A DNA stretch of 64,000 nt, taken from positions 8,970,476-9,034,475 of the forward strand of contig NC_037673.1 of NCBI RefSeq assembly GCF_003255815.1. Reading direction: 5' to 3'. Below the pieces are notes generated by a model that was not told the DNA's origin, did not search any database, and saw nothing but the letters and a program-made list of their open reading frames with translations. The stretch is from Theropithecus gelada. Its lineage: Eukaryota; Chordata; Mammalia; Primates; Cercopithecidae. A program made the translations under genes and the position numbers. Positions within the stretch are counted from its first letter, which is position 1. Each line of letters starts with the position of its first letter. Of this stretch, positions 1 through 11,345 are shown in pieces.

Positions 1-88
1 TGCCTTGTTTCTTTCCCTTCTCTGTCCCAGGAGCTGGGCTTGGTCACCCAGGTTGGTCACGTCATGGTCACTGTTCAGTTACTATGTT

Positions 89-382
89 TGTTTTTTTTTT
101 TGAGACAGAGTCTCGCTTAGTCGCCCAGGCTGGAGTGCAGTGGCGCGGTCGCAGCTCACTGCAAGCTCCGCCTCCCGGGTTCACGCCATTCTCCTGCCTC
201 AGCCTCCCGAGTAGCTGGGACTACAGGCGCCCGCCGCCTCGCCCGGCTAATTTTTTGCATTTTTAGTAGAGACGGGGTTTCACCGTGTTAGCCAGGATGG
301 TCTCGATTTCCTGACCTCGTGATCTGCCCGCCTCGGCCTCCCAAAGTGCTGGGATTACAGGCGTGAGCCACCGCGCCCAGCC
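89..382 (-). mobile_element. AluY-type SINE
   Basis: A full-length Alu lies in reverse orientation: a T-run, then the Alu right and left arms, ending in the reversed GGCTGGGCGCGG start. It is flanked by a perfect 13-bp target site duplication, CAGTTACTATGTT, at 76-88 and 383-395. The intact TSD and few changes indicate a young AluY-type insertion. It is in the same orientation as SEMA5A transcription. The small ORFs crossing it are Alu-derived and not genes. Confidence 0.95.
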
Positions 383-395
383 CAGTTACTATGTT

Positions 396-1834
396 AAGAA
401 GGAAAGAGAGATGCCAAACAAGAAAGAGGAACTTGTAAAGGTTGATGAAGATCCCTCTCCTCTCACCACCCATGCACCAGCCCAGTGCTGTCTAGACCGA
501 CATGTTTGTTTAGCTACTGCATCATTTTTCTACACAGGAACTTCCAATGCACACAGCTCTGCTACATAAACCGAGTTCTACTTCAAAGCAGCAGAAGTTA
601 TTTAAACTCTGAGTTTATCAATATACTTAATGTAACCTAAAAGAACGTGTGATTCATCTTTCTCAGAGTACATGGTGCTTGACACTCATCTTCATCTGTC
701 TTACTATATTAGTGTTAAAAAATCCATTCACCGATGCAGTTTGAGTCAATTAATAATTACTGATTTCCCATTATTTTTAATCCATTAGAACCCAAAGCAT
801 GTGAAACATAAAGGTTTGATTTTATTTGAAAATATTTGTTGCCCTCATTTGTTTTCTGTGTATCAAGAAAATTCAATTAAGTATAGTAACAATTGGTCTC
901 CTCTATGAATCGAGGGTATATTACCTACTGGTCACAAAAGATGGCCTTTTCCTAATAGTTCTCTGGGTTCAATTTACTGAAGTTCTAAGCTCCAAACAAC
1001 CAATGATCATGGCTTAAGGCAAAACGTGGGCTAGTTCTGCTTCAGCAGAAGCAAATTTTCACCCCAAGTAGAAATAATCAATTAGCAAAAGGCAACCACA
1101 CAGATTCTTTGTAAATTATGAACTTTCAGACTATGAGGCTACATGACATAATCTGATGCTTTGCTTTAGTAGGACAAGGAGTACAAGGAGACTGACGCTC
1201 ATAGAGGGGAAGGGAGTTAACTGTTAATTTTTTAAACGTCTTTGTAACAAATATATACATGTAATCTAGATGAAATATGAGAGCACTCTAGGAAGCATAA
1301 AAATAAAAACAAACAATGTAAAAGTGACAAATAAATTTACAATTTTGGAAATCAAAGCAGGGATTCCCAACCAGGTCAATGTCTGGCAATGCGTTTCCTG
1401 CCATGTACAGAATCACTGCCATGTCGAAGAACAATCTGGCCCCAAATATCAATAATGACGAGGATGAGAAACCCTAAAGTTCACTGCCTGGTGTGGGCTT
1501 CTCATGTTCATCCACTCATCCAGTGGAACATCTTTAAACGTTCACCGTGGGCTGGGTGTGTTAAGATTGGATGAGGAAATAGCACTGAAACCTGGGAGAG
1601 GGAAGGAGGGTGGGGACCATCAGGTTTGGGCTATCAGCTAAACATTTTCAGAACAGACACTGATGAAAAGTGAGCATCAAAAATCTCTGTTGCTAGGTTG
1701 CTCAAACCTGAATAGTGCTTATTGGTGTGCTCATAGGACCCAGAAAGAAAGAAGAGGAGATGGAAGAGCAAAGTACCAAAAGATAAAGACAAGAAGAAAG
1801 AGGTGAGAAAAAGCAAGAGGGAGAGCTAGATCAC
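396..1834. other. Unique intronic sequence
   Basis: No repeat, exon or RNA gene was recognised. The sequence is AT-rich and the ORFs present are under 70 codons with no family resemblance. Confidence 0.5.
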
Positions 1835-2186
1835 TGTATTAGTGTGTCCTCACACTGCTAATACCCGAGACTGGGTAATTTTAAAGGAAAAGGTTTAATG
1901 GACTCACAGTTCCACATGACTGGGGAGTCCTCACAATCACTGCAGAAAATGAAGGGGAAGCAAGACACATCTTACATGGCAGCTGGCAAGAGAGCTTGTG
2001 CAGGGGAACTCCCCTTTAAAACCATCAGACGTTGTGAGACTCATTCAATATCATGAGAACAGCACAGGAAAGCCCCACCCCCATCATTCAATTACCATCC
2101 ACCAGGTCCCTTCTAGGACACATGGGAATTATGAGAGCTACAATTCAAGATGGAGTTTGGGTGGGGGACACAGTCAAACCATATCA
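1835..2186 (-). mobile_element. Solo LTR, ERVL-MaLR (MST/THE1-like)
   Basis: The block reads as the reverse complement of an MST/THE1-type LTR. It opens TGTATTAGTGTGTCCTCACA, contains the recognisable ACTGGGTAATTT and GGTTTAATGGACTCACAG segments, and closes at AAACCATATCA. No internal retroviral sequence adjoins it, so it is a solitary LTR. I could not identify a clean 5-bp target duplication. The exact MST/THE1 subfamily is unresolved. Confidence 0.9.
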
Positions 2187-3820
2187 GGTGTCACACGGAG
2201 CACCCCCTGGGAGGCACTGATATCCCCAGGCAAGGCCCACTGCAGGCCTTGAGAGCCTGGAAGGGTGGCGCTTGCATCAGTGAATCTTACTAGTCGAAAC
2301 AAAGAAATCCATCTTTCCACCCCTCACTTCATATATGTCTGACTCTCCAGGTCCCATCTCATTCCTTAGCACAGGTGGTCTTATTTAAAGGACTGTGCTC
2401 TGACCAGTGAAGTGGGGCCAAGGGTGGAGTCACACAACTCCCACACTGAGACTCAAACACCACAGGGAGGAAAAAGGAAACTACTTAGAAATCACTTCTT
2501 CAAAAGTTCTATACATCGTTTCTACAAACTCACCAAGAAGGTTATGGGGGTCCCCAATGTGCGGGTTTTGTATTATTTATTTATTTTGGGGAGCATTTGA
2601 AGATACCAGATTCGAATTATTTGACAATTGGAGTACCTTTAAATCTCCTTATATCTCTGATTATCTATCCCAGAGGCCTTTTCTGAGGTTAAATATCTTC
2701 CAGAAAATAGCCTTCATCAATTCTTGCTTTATCTCCCCCTTGTCTCCAAGTGTTTCCCTGGCTAAGACTGCATCTTCCTCCTCCTCTTCTTCCTACTCCT
2801 TTATTCAGGGTTGGGAAACCCCATAACGAAGCTGGCTGACACCTGCCTCAGTATCTGACTCCCACAGCCATTCAGTTAAAAGGCAGGGAAGCAGACAATG
2901 AAATTGGGTAAAACAAGGTACATAACACTCTTTTATAAATACAGAAAGGGGAGGATCTTTTGCCAGTGCTCTCTGCTTTTGCTATAGTTTTTTCCCCAAG
3001 CTCTTGGTCCTGGGACCGACTTTGCAAGGCAAGCCCTCTTTTCTACTCTGTGTATAACTGCTGTCGTCTGTAACCCAAAGCATAATTCACCACTGGAAAA
3101 GTCCGTGCTCCAGTAAAATGTAAGACGATCACTAACAGAGTAAGACACAGTGAGCCTGTGCACAAGCTGCAGAAGAATTTCCTCAAGTTGATCATGAATA
3201 ATTTTCTCAAAGACACATAGTCTTCCTGGAAAGGCAAAGAATTACGCATCTTTTTGAGCCAGACAAACATTTGAAAGAAGCCTGCAACATGTACAATTGC
3301 TTAAGAAACACATTTCCAACCTTAGCTATAAACTGTGCATTCTATAGGAACATGGGATGTAGATTTTAGTATGAAAAGAGAATTTATTATAAAGAATATG
3401 TTAAGATAAATTATAAAGAATCAATCACAAATAATATTTTACATAATAATTTCATTTATCATATCATTACTTTCTAAATTTAGTTGTAAAGTATGAAAGA
3501 AGGAATTTAAAACATTTTAAAAATTCAGGCCCAAATTTTTTCCAGTGCTATCAATCAATTAATTTCTTATCTTAGTCTAATGACATAAAGGACAAATTAG
3601 CTCTGATCTTCTTGTGTTCTGAATCCTTTTTGGAAGTGATTGATTATTGTGGTTAATTTTAATTTATATTGAAAACTTGAGGATATACCATATATATATA
3701 TTTTGAATCTTGCTTTTTTCACTTTTCATGGCATCATAATCAAGAATACTCTTCTTATCAACGTGCTTTATATAGTGCAGACTCCTTCAAAACAGGGTGA
3801 TGGCTGCTCATAATTGCATC
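2187..3820. other. Unique intronic sequence
   Basis: No recognised repeat. A minus-strand 75-codon ORF at 3043-3270 has a hydrophobic middle but no family match and no splice context, so it is not called as a gene. A short (TA)n lies near 3690-3702. Confidence 0.45.
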
Positions 3821-3828
3821 CTTCTTAC
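3821..3828 (-). promoter_or_regulatory. SEMA5A: 5' splice site (donor) of the SEMA5A exon
   Basis: On the minus strand the exon end CAAAG is followed by GTAAGAAG. This is a near-consensus U1 site (G|GTAAGA), and it sets the exon's 3' end at 3829. Confidence 0.85.
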
Positions 3829-3891
3829 CTTTGATTTGCCTTTGCTGTAACAGGCCTTCTTGGTAGCTTCGTCACACTCCCATTCCACAGC
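3829..3891 (-). CDS. SEMA5A: Semaphorin 5A, 63-bp internal coding exon (N-terminal part of the Sema domain)
   Basis: Seen: on the minus strand a pyrimidine-rich stretch ending TTTTCTACAG precedes 63 bases open in phase 0, followed by GTAAGAAG. The 21 codons include EWECDEATKKACYSKGK and two cysteines. Known: class 5 semaphorins have an N-terminal Sema domain with a conserved cysteine, then K-G-K, then E-C-x-N-Y; this exon supplies the C-Y-S-K-G-K part and would be followed by the EEC-x-N-Y exon. From memory of SEMA5A it corresponds to roughly residues 90-110, early in the seven-bladed propeller that binds plexins. SEMA5A is a type I membrane guidance protein with seven thrombospondin repeats. 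Both flanking introns are phase 0. SEMA5B is the main alternative, but the residues fit SEMA5A better. No other exon of the gene was found here. The exon is too short to appear as an ORF. Confidence 0.87.
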
Positions 3892-3908
3892 CTGTAGAAA
3901 ATACCAAG
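3892..3908 (-). promoter_or_regulatory. SEMA5A: 3' splice site (acceptor) of the SEMA5A exon
   Basis: On the minus strand CTTGGTATTTTCTACAG precedes the exon's first base (3891). The T-rich tract and terminal CAG fit a U2-type acceptor. Confidence 0.82.
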
Positions 3909-5585
3909 ACAATAGCAGCTATCATGGTTTTGACTGAATAAAAGGGAAAATATAAATAAGGCACTGGTAACCAGATTAGGAAATATGGCTGCACCCTAGC
4001 AGCAACATTTTCACACTCAGAGAATTTACACCAAATACATGAAATTTATCCATGGGCTTAGATTTAGCTCTGAAATTGAGGAACAAGAAACTTCCCCCTT
4101 ACTATTTGCTTTTATGTAGTAATGATGTGATGCTTAGGTCTAGTCACTGTTAGAAAAGAACTACGAGTTGGTGACTATGGCACTGATGGTAGAAATGATT
4201 GCTTTGGAGAAACCATAGAATAGACCCAGACGAGGCTTAAAGGAGAGGCCTTGAGACAAGATAATTTAAATATTCATTTTAACATTTATATTTTATTCAA
4301 ATAATATGTTGTTTATAAATATTCATAGATAACGAAGAATGATTTTGCATATCCTTACTACCAAGATACACCTGTAAATGATAATCAATCAATAGATAGC
4401 TCAGGCAAAGAACATAGCTAGGATTTTTCCCCAACAGCAGTTATTTTCATACTGTTATTAACTCTGGCTAAATATTTAGAGCCACAGCTTTAAACTATTT
4501 TTTCTCAGAATTTCCAAATCTCACTTATGCTGATTAATTTGCTATGTGTGCTTTCACGTCTGATGCTAACTCGCAAATGAAATATGTGATTAGTGAAGAA
4601 CACAGACAGGGCTTGCTTTACAGAAAGGATGCCTGCAAACATCCATGGCCTGGCTCTCGTGAATAGTTTTTGCGCAAATTGAAGCATCTGGGCTTCTTTT
4701 TTTCTTTTCTATCACTGTATAGAGTGTAAACTTTTATAGGGTAAAAAATATTTTCTCCATACTCCACACCTGTTATTACAATTATTTTCTATTTTACTAT
4801 TAATTGGATTTCTGAAGGATCAGGAATGTGCAGTAATTCAATCATTAACAGAAAGACATTTTGAGATAGAGACTTTTTTCTGTTAATTTGAACTAATGTC
4901 AAATAATAAACTAAACCAAAAGTTACCTAGTGTCAAATCATATGAAGGAAAATAATGGCTTCACCCTTATTTCTAGTAAGAATTTTTTTTCCTAATTATC
5001 CAAACTTGGGAGAATAATAAAGTCAGGCTAACACCATTCTCTAATATCTTCTGCCTTCCAAAGAATGTTACATAACAGAATTAAATCATAAAACACTGCA
5101 TCTTGCATAATTTATGTTACTTGGCAAATGGGAGTCCATAAGAAAAGTATTCTAGAGAGAATCACTTCAGTGTCTTTGAAACCAAAACAATGATATAACT
5201 GTTTTCCCTTGTGCAGACTTGAAGATTTTTGTCAATGTCAACATCTGATAAGGGAATTTGTTAATTCCTCCTGTATTGCTTCCCTGTTCATAATGTTTGA
5301 TGGCAACAATAAAGTCACAGCTAATCAGCATCTGATGCAAACACATGACTTGAATTCCATACCAGGATGACAAATATTTTCATGAAAAGCAATGACACCT
5401 CCAGAGAAAACAGCCTCCCATACAGTTGCATAACTATATCCCCATGAAGTGCAGATAAAATAAATGAAAATAAATGCACTGTTGTTCATCTGATTTGACC
5501 TTCAGTATATTCCTTTCTTAGATCTCTTTACAAAATATCACTCTGTTGTTTGTATTTAAGTAGATATCCACCTCTTGGCCTTTAC

Positions 5586-5629
5586 TTAAAACAGTATTGA
5601 GGACTGATTAAAACAGTATTGAGGATTGA
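5586..5629. repeat. 22-bp tandem duplication
   Basis: TTAAAACAGTATTGAGGACT (plus two bases) at 5586-5607 is followed directly by a copy at 5608-5629 with one base changed. It overlaps the left arm of the hairpin that follows. Confidence 0.85.
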
Positions 5630-5650
5630 AAGAATATGATATATTCTTTC
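5628..5650. repeat. Perfect 10-bp inverted repeat with 3-nt loop
   Basis: GAAAGAATAT at 5628-5637 and ATATTCTTTC at 5641-5650 are exact reverse complements separated by GAT. The short AT-rich hairpin abuts the tandem duplication. Confidence 0.85.
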
Positions 5651-7256
5651 AGCAGAGTAAACCTCATTATAACTTTGATTGTATATGGCCAGAGCATTTA
5701 GTATTACATATCACCAAGAGGAACTGCTGTTAGACAATTACTAGGAAAACTACACAGTGAAATACTTTAGATAAAGAGTCATTCACGTGGCTTTCATTGG
5801 TCTAGTGATTTTGTTAAAAGTTAAATAATAATGTTCTCTTCCATAAACATGAAAGCTATGAAGAGAAGGATTAGTCCCAGGGCTAACGGAAAAGAATATT
5901 TACCAAATGCCATAAAAATTATTCAGATCCTGGCGCTAAAATGGCAAACAAACAGCTTCACAAGTCTACCTAATGCCCAAACTTTATATTTTCAAGATAA
6001 ATATTGGCCAAAGATTGAAAGGGAAAATAGGAGAAGAAAGAATGTGAGAGTTTTAAAAAATATTTCATTACTTTATCCAGCATACCAAAAAACAACAACT
6101 GCTCTTACAAGTTTATTAGACCCATAATAAATAGGACAAATCTTACAGATTTTCTGAAGATAGTGATTAGAAAGAAAAAAAATTTATTTCCTAAGGCATT
6201 TTATTACAGTCTCACTAGCTTGCCTATAATATTCAAATCCAGAATTAATTAAAGACCATGATTGTACAGCTTTTCTGTTCACTTTCTACCTGAATAGAGA
6301 ACAGGATAAAGGGAAATTTTATATTAAGAATGGAACTTTACTTATTCCAGAAGACAGCAGGAATATATACATATTATTGGATAGCACAGAATTTGAAAAG
6401 GAATAGAATGGAGAAAAGTGCCTTTTCCAGATTATACTCGAATAGGATGTTCCAGATTCATCCCATAGTGTCCTCCTATTCACTAGGTCAGTTAGACTTT
6501 GCCCATTTCATTAGTGGACAGACTTGAAACTTAAAAAAAAAAAAAATTCCATCAGAGACAAATAAGAGTATCAGTGAACCTCTCCTCTATGGGATCTTAT
6601 TTCTCACAGTGACCCATTTTTCTGTTTGAAATTAGGCTGTGTTTTAACCTGGTCACAACTTCCTTGTTCTTCTAGATCCATTCTAATGAACTAAATACAT
6701 TTTAATCAAGCTTTCTCTTTCATTTATCAGTGAAGATTTTTATTCTTTCATGTATCGTGATTATAGAACAAATCTCACTACTGATTTGAGAAGCCACCTT
6801 TCCACTTGTATTCAAATTTATTTAAAGATGTTTTTCCACCAACCCAAACCTATGTTTACAATAGTCAAAACAAGTGCTAAAGCATTTTACACTTCAGATC
6901 TCAACCCAACGTTCATAGTCTCATTTCTTGAGTCTCCCTTTTAAAAATATTTAATTTTTGTCATCTTTTGTCTTTTTCTATTTCAGGATAGCCCAGTAGA
7001 GAAAAGAAGTATTTCTACTGTATGCTATTCAATACTTTGTCTGCATTATACATTTCTGCAGCAGACATACAGCAGAAATATTGTGGTTACTTGAATATTC
7101 AAAGATTAGTCATAGTAGGCAGTGAGTCTGAAACATCTACATTTTAAAAGACACAATGATTCCTGTTTGTAGTAAATTTTTTTCTGTAAATACATACAAA
7201 TAAAACCTGTACTACTCAGCAACTCACAGAAGTTTTGCTTTATGCAAATGCATTAT

Positions 7257-7345
7257 CTCCTTCATTTAACAAATATTCATTAAGCATCTACCAAATGGAA
7301 GACACTCTTCTATGTGATTGACAGAAGGAAAAACAGACATAGAGA
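7257..7345 (-). mobile_element. L2-like LINE 3'-end remnant
   Basis: TTCATTTAACAAATATTCAT followed by TAAGCATCTACCAAATG resembles the reverse complement of the L2-class 3' tail (ending in AATAAATATTTGTTGAATGAA). It is short and diverged. Confidence 0.5.
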
Positions 7346-8477
7346 TACACATGAGATATTAATTTACAATACAGCATAAGTATATTCCATCAGCCTAGAC
7401 AGAATTATATTAAATCTGAAAAGTCAACAGTGTTCATCTTCATTGCTCTAGTAGCCATATGCAAGTTAATCTCAGGTCCAGTGACACACTCTGACTTATA
7501 ATATTAGATTTCAGGATGGGACAAACATACAAAGAGAGCTACAAAAAAAAAAAAAAAACAGAAGAGGCTTATGGAAAACCCATTTTATATCTGCATAAAT
7601 CCTGGGGATGCAATGAAGCCCCTACTGTTTCAAGATACAGCACCCATTGGGCCGTGTTGCACACAGACACACTATGGTTAGAATAAAGGGAACTGTGATC
7701 TCAAGAGTAAATCAGATGCAGAAAAGAAAAAGAGATTGGCTCTTTTTATATATGTGTTACACACATACAAATCCACAGTTCTCAGAAGTATATAAACAAA
7801 GCTGTGTATTATCACACTCCACCGCCAGATAAGCTAATTAGATAGGGACCAGCAAAGGCAGACACTTCATAAAAATGAAGAGAACAACATTCTAGGCAAA
7901 TGGGCTACTACTCTTTCAGCAGATGGCTTTGCTAATTAGATACTGGCAAAAGATAACATTAAACAAAACTAGTTTAATTACACAACGCCAAAAATTAACA
8001 ATCACCTGAGGGCTTTCTTTTTTCATATGTTTACATTCATATTCTTATGTCATGTATTCTGCGATGTGCTGGGAAATGTTACATTGCCATGGCAATTATA
8101 AACAAATCGTCAGGGTATGCAAGACTCTATCTTTGTTCAAAAATGTAACAAAATCCAAGTGAGTTGGAACTAGAAACAACTGTGATTGGACTTGAATGAA
8201 ATGTTAATCTATAACAGTAACTTTGAGAGAGGACATCTTTGCTAATTATAATACCATCAAGGTCACACCTGTCAGGGTCCTAGAATGGTGTGCATTGAAC
8301 AAAAAAAGGCAGTAAATATTTTAGTCAATTTGGAAGGATTTGTTCGATGTTCCTCTGCCTTTACTTCCTAGTGGATATTCAATGTGTTTATTATTTTTTC
8401 ATATTAATTTTCAGTATACTTGCATTTCCATCCATGTCAAATACAAGCAAGTACAATTATAACCTCAAAATCAAAAG
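7346..8477. other. Unique intronic sequence with a candidate regulatory block
   Basis: No transposon recognised. A17 run at about 7543-7559. The segment at about 7800-8260 has clustered transcription-factor-like motifs and is listed separately. Confidence 0.45.
7800..8260. promoter_or_regulatory. Candidate noncoding regulatory block (hypothesis)
   Basis: Seen: the 12-mer GCTAATTAGATA, containing a TAATTA homeodomain core, occurs exactly at 7833-7844 and 7931-7942. CAGATGGC (E-box-like) lies just before the second copy. A perfect 14-bp palindrome, ATTGCCATGGCAAT, at 8083-8096 resembles an RFX X-box, and is followed at once by TATAAACAAAT, a forkhead-like site. The stretch is repeat-free. Inferred: such spacing and lack of transposons is typical of intronic enhancers in guidance genes. 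No conservation or chromatin evidence is available here, and AT-rich DNA yields such motifs by chance. Confidence 0.3.
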
Positions 8478-8745
8478 ACTAGCCAAACATCTTATGTTCT
8501 CACTGATATGTGGAAGCTAAGCTATTAGTAATGCAAAGGCAAAAGAATGATACACTAGACTTTTTGAGGACCTACGGGAAGAATGGGAGGGGGGTGACGG
8601 ATAAAAGACAACAAACGTGTGCAGCATATACTGTTCGGGCAATGGGTGCACCAGGATCTCACAAATCTCCACTAAACAACTTACTTATGTAACCAAATAC
8701 TTCCTCTACCCCACTAACATATGGGAAAATAAATTTTTGAAAAAA
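8478..8745 (+). mobile_element. L1 3'-end fragment (older L1PA/L1PB type)
   Basis: It starts within the end of ORF2 (AGCCAAACATCTTATGTTCT) and runs through an L1 3' UTR with GGGTGCACCAGGATCTCACA and CTTATGTAACCAAATACTTC to AATAAATTTTTGAAAAAAA. The 5' end is severely truncated and the copy is diverged. The 60-codon ORF inside it is not a gene. Confidence 0.88.
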
Positions 8746-8986
8746 ATGATCAATGTCAACATTTAGAAATTTAAAAAGACTGGAAGAGCACTAGAGTCAT
8801 ATCATCCCACTATTTCTTGATTCTCATACACTGCCATCATCTAAAATTAGAAGAAATATCTTAACCTTAGAGATACCTATGAAATGTGTTCTAATAATCT
8901 TTAAAGCCCTTATGCTAATGTCCGAGATTTTCTTACACATAATAACATCACATTAAACTTGCATTGATAAGGAACTGCAGAGTGGT

Positions 8987-9022
8987 GCTCCTAGCCCGTT
9001 GAATGCTCCCAGCCCGTTGAAT
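8987..9022. repeat. 18-bp tandem duplication
   Basis: GCTCCTAGCCCGTTGAAT (8987-9004) is followed by GCTCCCAGCCCGTTGAAT (9005-9022); one base differs. Each unit contains a CpG. Confidence 0.85.
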
Positions 9023-9050
9023 GTTCGGTTTTCTAATTGGGAGTTGACAA

Positions 9051-9479
9051 TGTATTCATTCCCTAGAGCTGTTGTGAGAAACTACCACAAACTGGGTGGC
9101 TTTAAGGACAGAAATTTATTCTTACAGTTCTGGAGGCTCATTGTCAGGGTTGACTCTGACTGAAAACTCTGAGGGAGAATCTGTCTGGGCCTCCCTCCCA
9201 GCCCCTGGGGTCTGCCGCTGATCTGTGGTACAACCTGGGCTTACAGGGCATCACTGCAATCTCTGCCTCACTCATCGCATAGTGTTCTCCTTGTGTCTTT
9301 CTTTGTCCAAATGTTCTTCTTCTTATAAGGACACTGGCCACTGGATTAAGGCCCATTGTAGTCCAGCAATGACCTCATCTTAACTAATGACATCTAGAAA
9401 TACGTTTTTCAAATAAGATCATATTCTGAGAATCTGTGTGGACATGAGTTTTGGGTGGATATGCTATAACCCAGTACAA
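9051..9479 (-). mobile_element. MLT-class LTR (ERVL/MaLR type)
   Basis: Reverse-oriented LTR: it opens TGTATTCATTCCCTAGAGCT, then ACCACAAACTGGGTGGC, TTATTCTTACAGTTCTGGAG, TTCTTATAAGGACACTGG and GACCTCATCTTAACTAATGA, and closes near CCAGTACAAA. The order matches the widespread MLT-type LTR consensus in antisense. It is about 430 bp, near full length, with no internal sequence. The subfamily is not resolved. Confidence 0.83.
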
Positions 9480-9544
9480 ACAGTGTGGCATAAGAGATTT
9501 GGAGAACCAATTCATAGTCACAAATTAGGGTCATTGCTCTGCCA

Positions 9545-9790
9545 CAAATTAGTTGCCAATTCTTAAGCAAAATAATGGTAACAATTTATTAAACTTGTGA
9601 TGTGCTAGCTACAGTGCTAAATGCTTTCTATACACTTACCTCGTTGAATGTGAGAGGTACTATTATAATCAGATTTTGGATGAGGACTTTGGGTAAATAA
9701 CTTGCCAAAGGCCCCAAAGTATTAAGTGGCAGCCCCAGGACTGGCACTTTATAACTTGATCTGGAGCCTGTTATCTGAACTACTTTTCTG
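9545..9790 (-). mobile_element. MIR SINE
   Basis: Antisense MIR pattern: GGTAACAATTTATTAAAC, AGTGCTAAATGCTTTC, GAGAGGTACTATTATAATC, GATGAGGACTTTGGGT, AACTTGCCAAAGGCC and AAGTGGCAGCCCCAGGA. It is highly diverged, as expected of an ancient mammalian-wide element. Confidence 0.85.
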
Positions 9791-10164
9791 CTATTTAAAT
9801 TACCGAATTAAGTACCCCTTGTTACCTGATTTTTACAGTGTCTTTGTTTTCCACCCCATAATTTAGAAAAATATATATCTGAAGCACAGAAATTTGTGCA
9901 TGTCTAAGTTCAGAGCTGTTGGCATTCAGTAAATATTAATCAAAAAAGCCATCAATTCCCTTGTCAGAGAATGTAATCATGTTTAAAGCCTCTGGGACCA
10001 TTCACAGCCCTAGTATCGATTTTAAAAGGACCATGATTTGTCTAATGAAACTCTAAAGTCAAGAAAGGTACAGCCAGGGTATGATATAAGAATCTTGGGT
10101 TCGTTTTGTGAAATTAAACATCTTATGTATAAGAACAGTTGGTTCCTGACACAGCAGCAATGTC

Positions 10165-10665
10165 CAGATTTCAAAATTCTGTCTGAAGATCCATCACTCT
10201 TCTATTAAGCCCTCCCGGGGCTTCCCACTCCTCCTGGATTAAGAGCCAAAGTCATCTAGAAAATTCTGCCATGTCCAGGTACTTATTTCCTAGTGCCCCC
10301 ACCCCATTCTTTTATGGGTGGCATGGGCTTCTCAGCGTGGTCTCTGAACAAAGCAGACACATTCCCTATGGCCTGTGGACCTACTGGCCCCATTACCTGG
10401 AGGAATACCTTCCTCCAGATGCCTACCTAGCTAATGTCTGTGCCTCCTATGTACCTTTGTTCAAGGGTGAGCTCCTCACCGGACCCTCTGTAGCCATATA
10501 TGTATATGTGAAACTGCCATTTGCCTCCCCCTTTCTCACTAGAAAGCAAACTGCACTTGGGCAGGCAGCTTGGTTGCTTGGTACACTTCTGTGTCTGCAG
10601 CACCTAGGACAGTGCCTCACATACAAGTACTCAATACCTAGTTGTTAAACAAATGAATGGATGTA
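10165..10665 (+). mobile_element. L2 LINE 3' end
   Basis: CTTCCCACTCCTCCTGGAT and AAAGTCATCTAGAAAATTCT recall the L2 coding end. CATTACCTGGAGGAATACC and GTTCAAGGGTGAGCTCCTC follow, then the 3' UTR ACTAGAAAGCAAACTGCACT and CAGTGCCTCACATACAAGTA ending near ATGAATGG. The 125-codon ORF inside it at 10271-10648 is a decayed LINE segment and not a gene. Confidence 0.72.
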
Positions 10666-10997
10666 TTAATAGAATGCCCTACACCCATGCCCTTGGAAGT
10701 AGCTCAGGTGTCCTTCTAGAGGCCCCTTGTAGAATGGGCACATGAGGCTTGTCAGCCCTTGAGCTGGTTGGGTGAGCCTACCGCGTGTTGCACCTCTGTG
10801 GCAAAAACATACCACAAGAATTTCTCTTCTGCACTTCAATTTGCCCTGACACTGGGAAGAAGAATATGAATGTATCCGCTCTGGGAAGACAGAAAGGGAA
10901 GGATCAGAGCAAAGATTTTACTACTTTTTCAGCAGTAGACATTTTTTTTAAGTAACGTCTTAAGCCTAATCTCAAACAAAAGGAGATAAAAGTGGTA

Positions 10998-11345
10998 CAG
11001 TATTCCCCTTGTTTGCAGTTTTACTTCTTGATACCACGGTCAACTGAAGTTCAAAAATATGAAATGGAACATTCCAGAAGCAAACAATTCCTAAGTTTTA
11101 AATTGTGGACCATTCTGAGTAGCATGGTGAAATCTCAAGCCGCCCCACTCCATCCCGCCTGGGGAAATGAAGGATTCCTTTTTCTAGAGTATTCACACCT
11201 CTATGTTCCCTATTAGTCACTTAGGAGCCCTCTCAGTTATCAGATTAAAAAAGCATAGCACACACAGTGTTCAGCACTATCAGAGGGTTCAGGCATTCCC
11301 TGGGGATCTTGGAACATAACCCCCGTAGATAAGAGAGGGACTACT
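10998..11345. mobile_element. Tigger-like (pogo) non-autonomous DNA transposon
   Basis: It begins CAGTATTCCCCTTGTTTGCA after a TA and ends with an inverted counterpart near GTAGATAAGAGAGGGACTAC before TATA. Internal CGGTCAACTGAAGTTCAAAA, ATGAAATGGAACATTCCAGA and AGTCACTTAGGAGCCCTCTC match a common Tigger-family consensus. A TA target duplication and inverted ends fit Tc1/mariner-pogo biology. It holds no transposase gene; the 74-codon ORF inside is chance. Confidence 0.72.

Larger units (their letters stand above)
1..3828 (-). other. SEMA5A: SEMA5A intron, part downstream of the exon
   Basis: This is intron following the minus-strand exon at 3829-3891. Its 5' splice site is at 3827-3828 and its far end is outside the window. 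It carries one young Alu and one solo MaLR LTR; the rest is unique sequence. No second exon with a matching reading frame was recognised here. Confidence 0.8.
3909..7256. other. Unique AT-rich intronic sequence
   Basis: No transposon was recognised across this 3.3-kb stretch. It contains a 22-bp tandem duplication next to a hairpin (5586-5650) and an A-run near 6532-6545. The 98-codon plus-strand ORF at 5831-6127 has no family resemblance and is not called. Confidence 0.5.

Noticed and set aside
84..266. ORF beginning with a SRLVAQAGVQW-type peptide (also at 11695, 21493, 25612, 27728, 37469, 45505, 58691, 62689)
   Set aside because: These are translations of reverse-oriented Alu sequence, a familiar artefact, not genes.
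3043..3270. 75-codon minus-strand ORF with a hydrophobic segment resembling a type II membrane anchor
   Set aside because: No family match, no extension, and no splice signals; within intron. Chance ORF is the simplest reading.
8510..8692. 60-codon ORF
   Set aside because: Lies wholly in an L1 3' UTR fragment.
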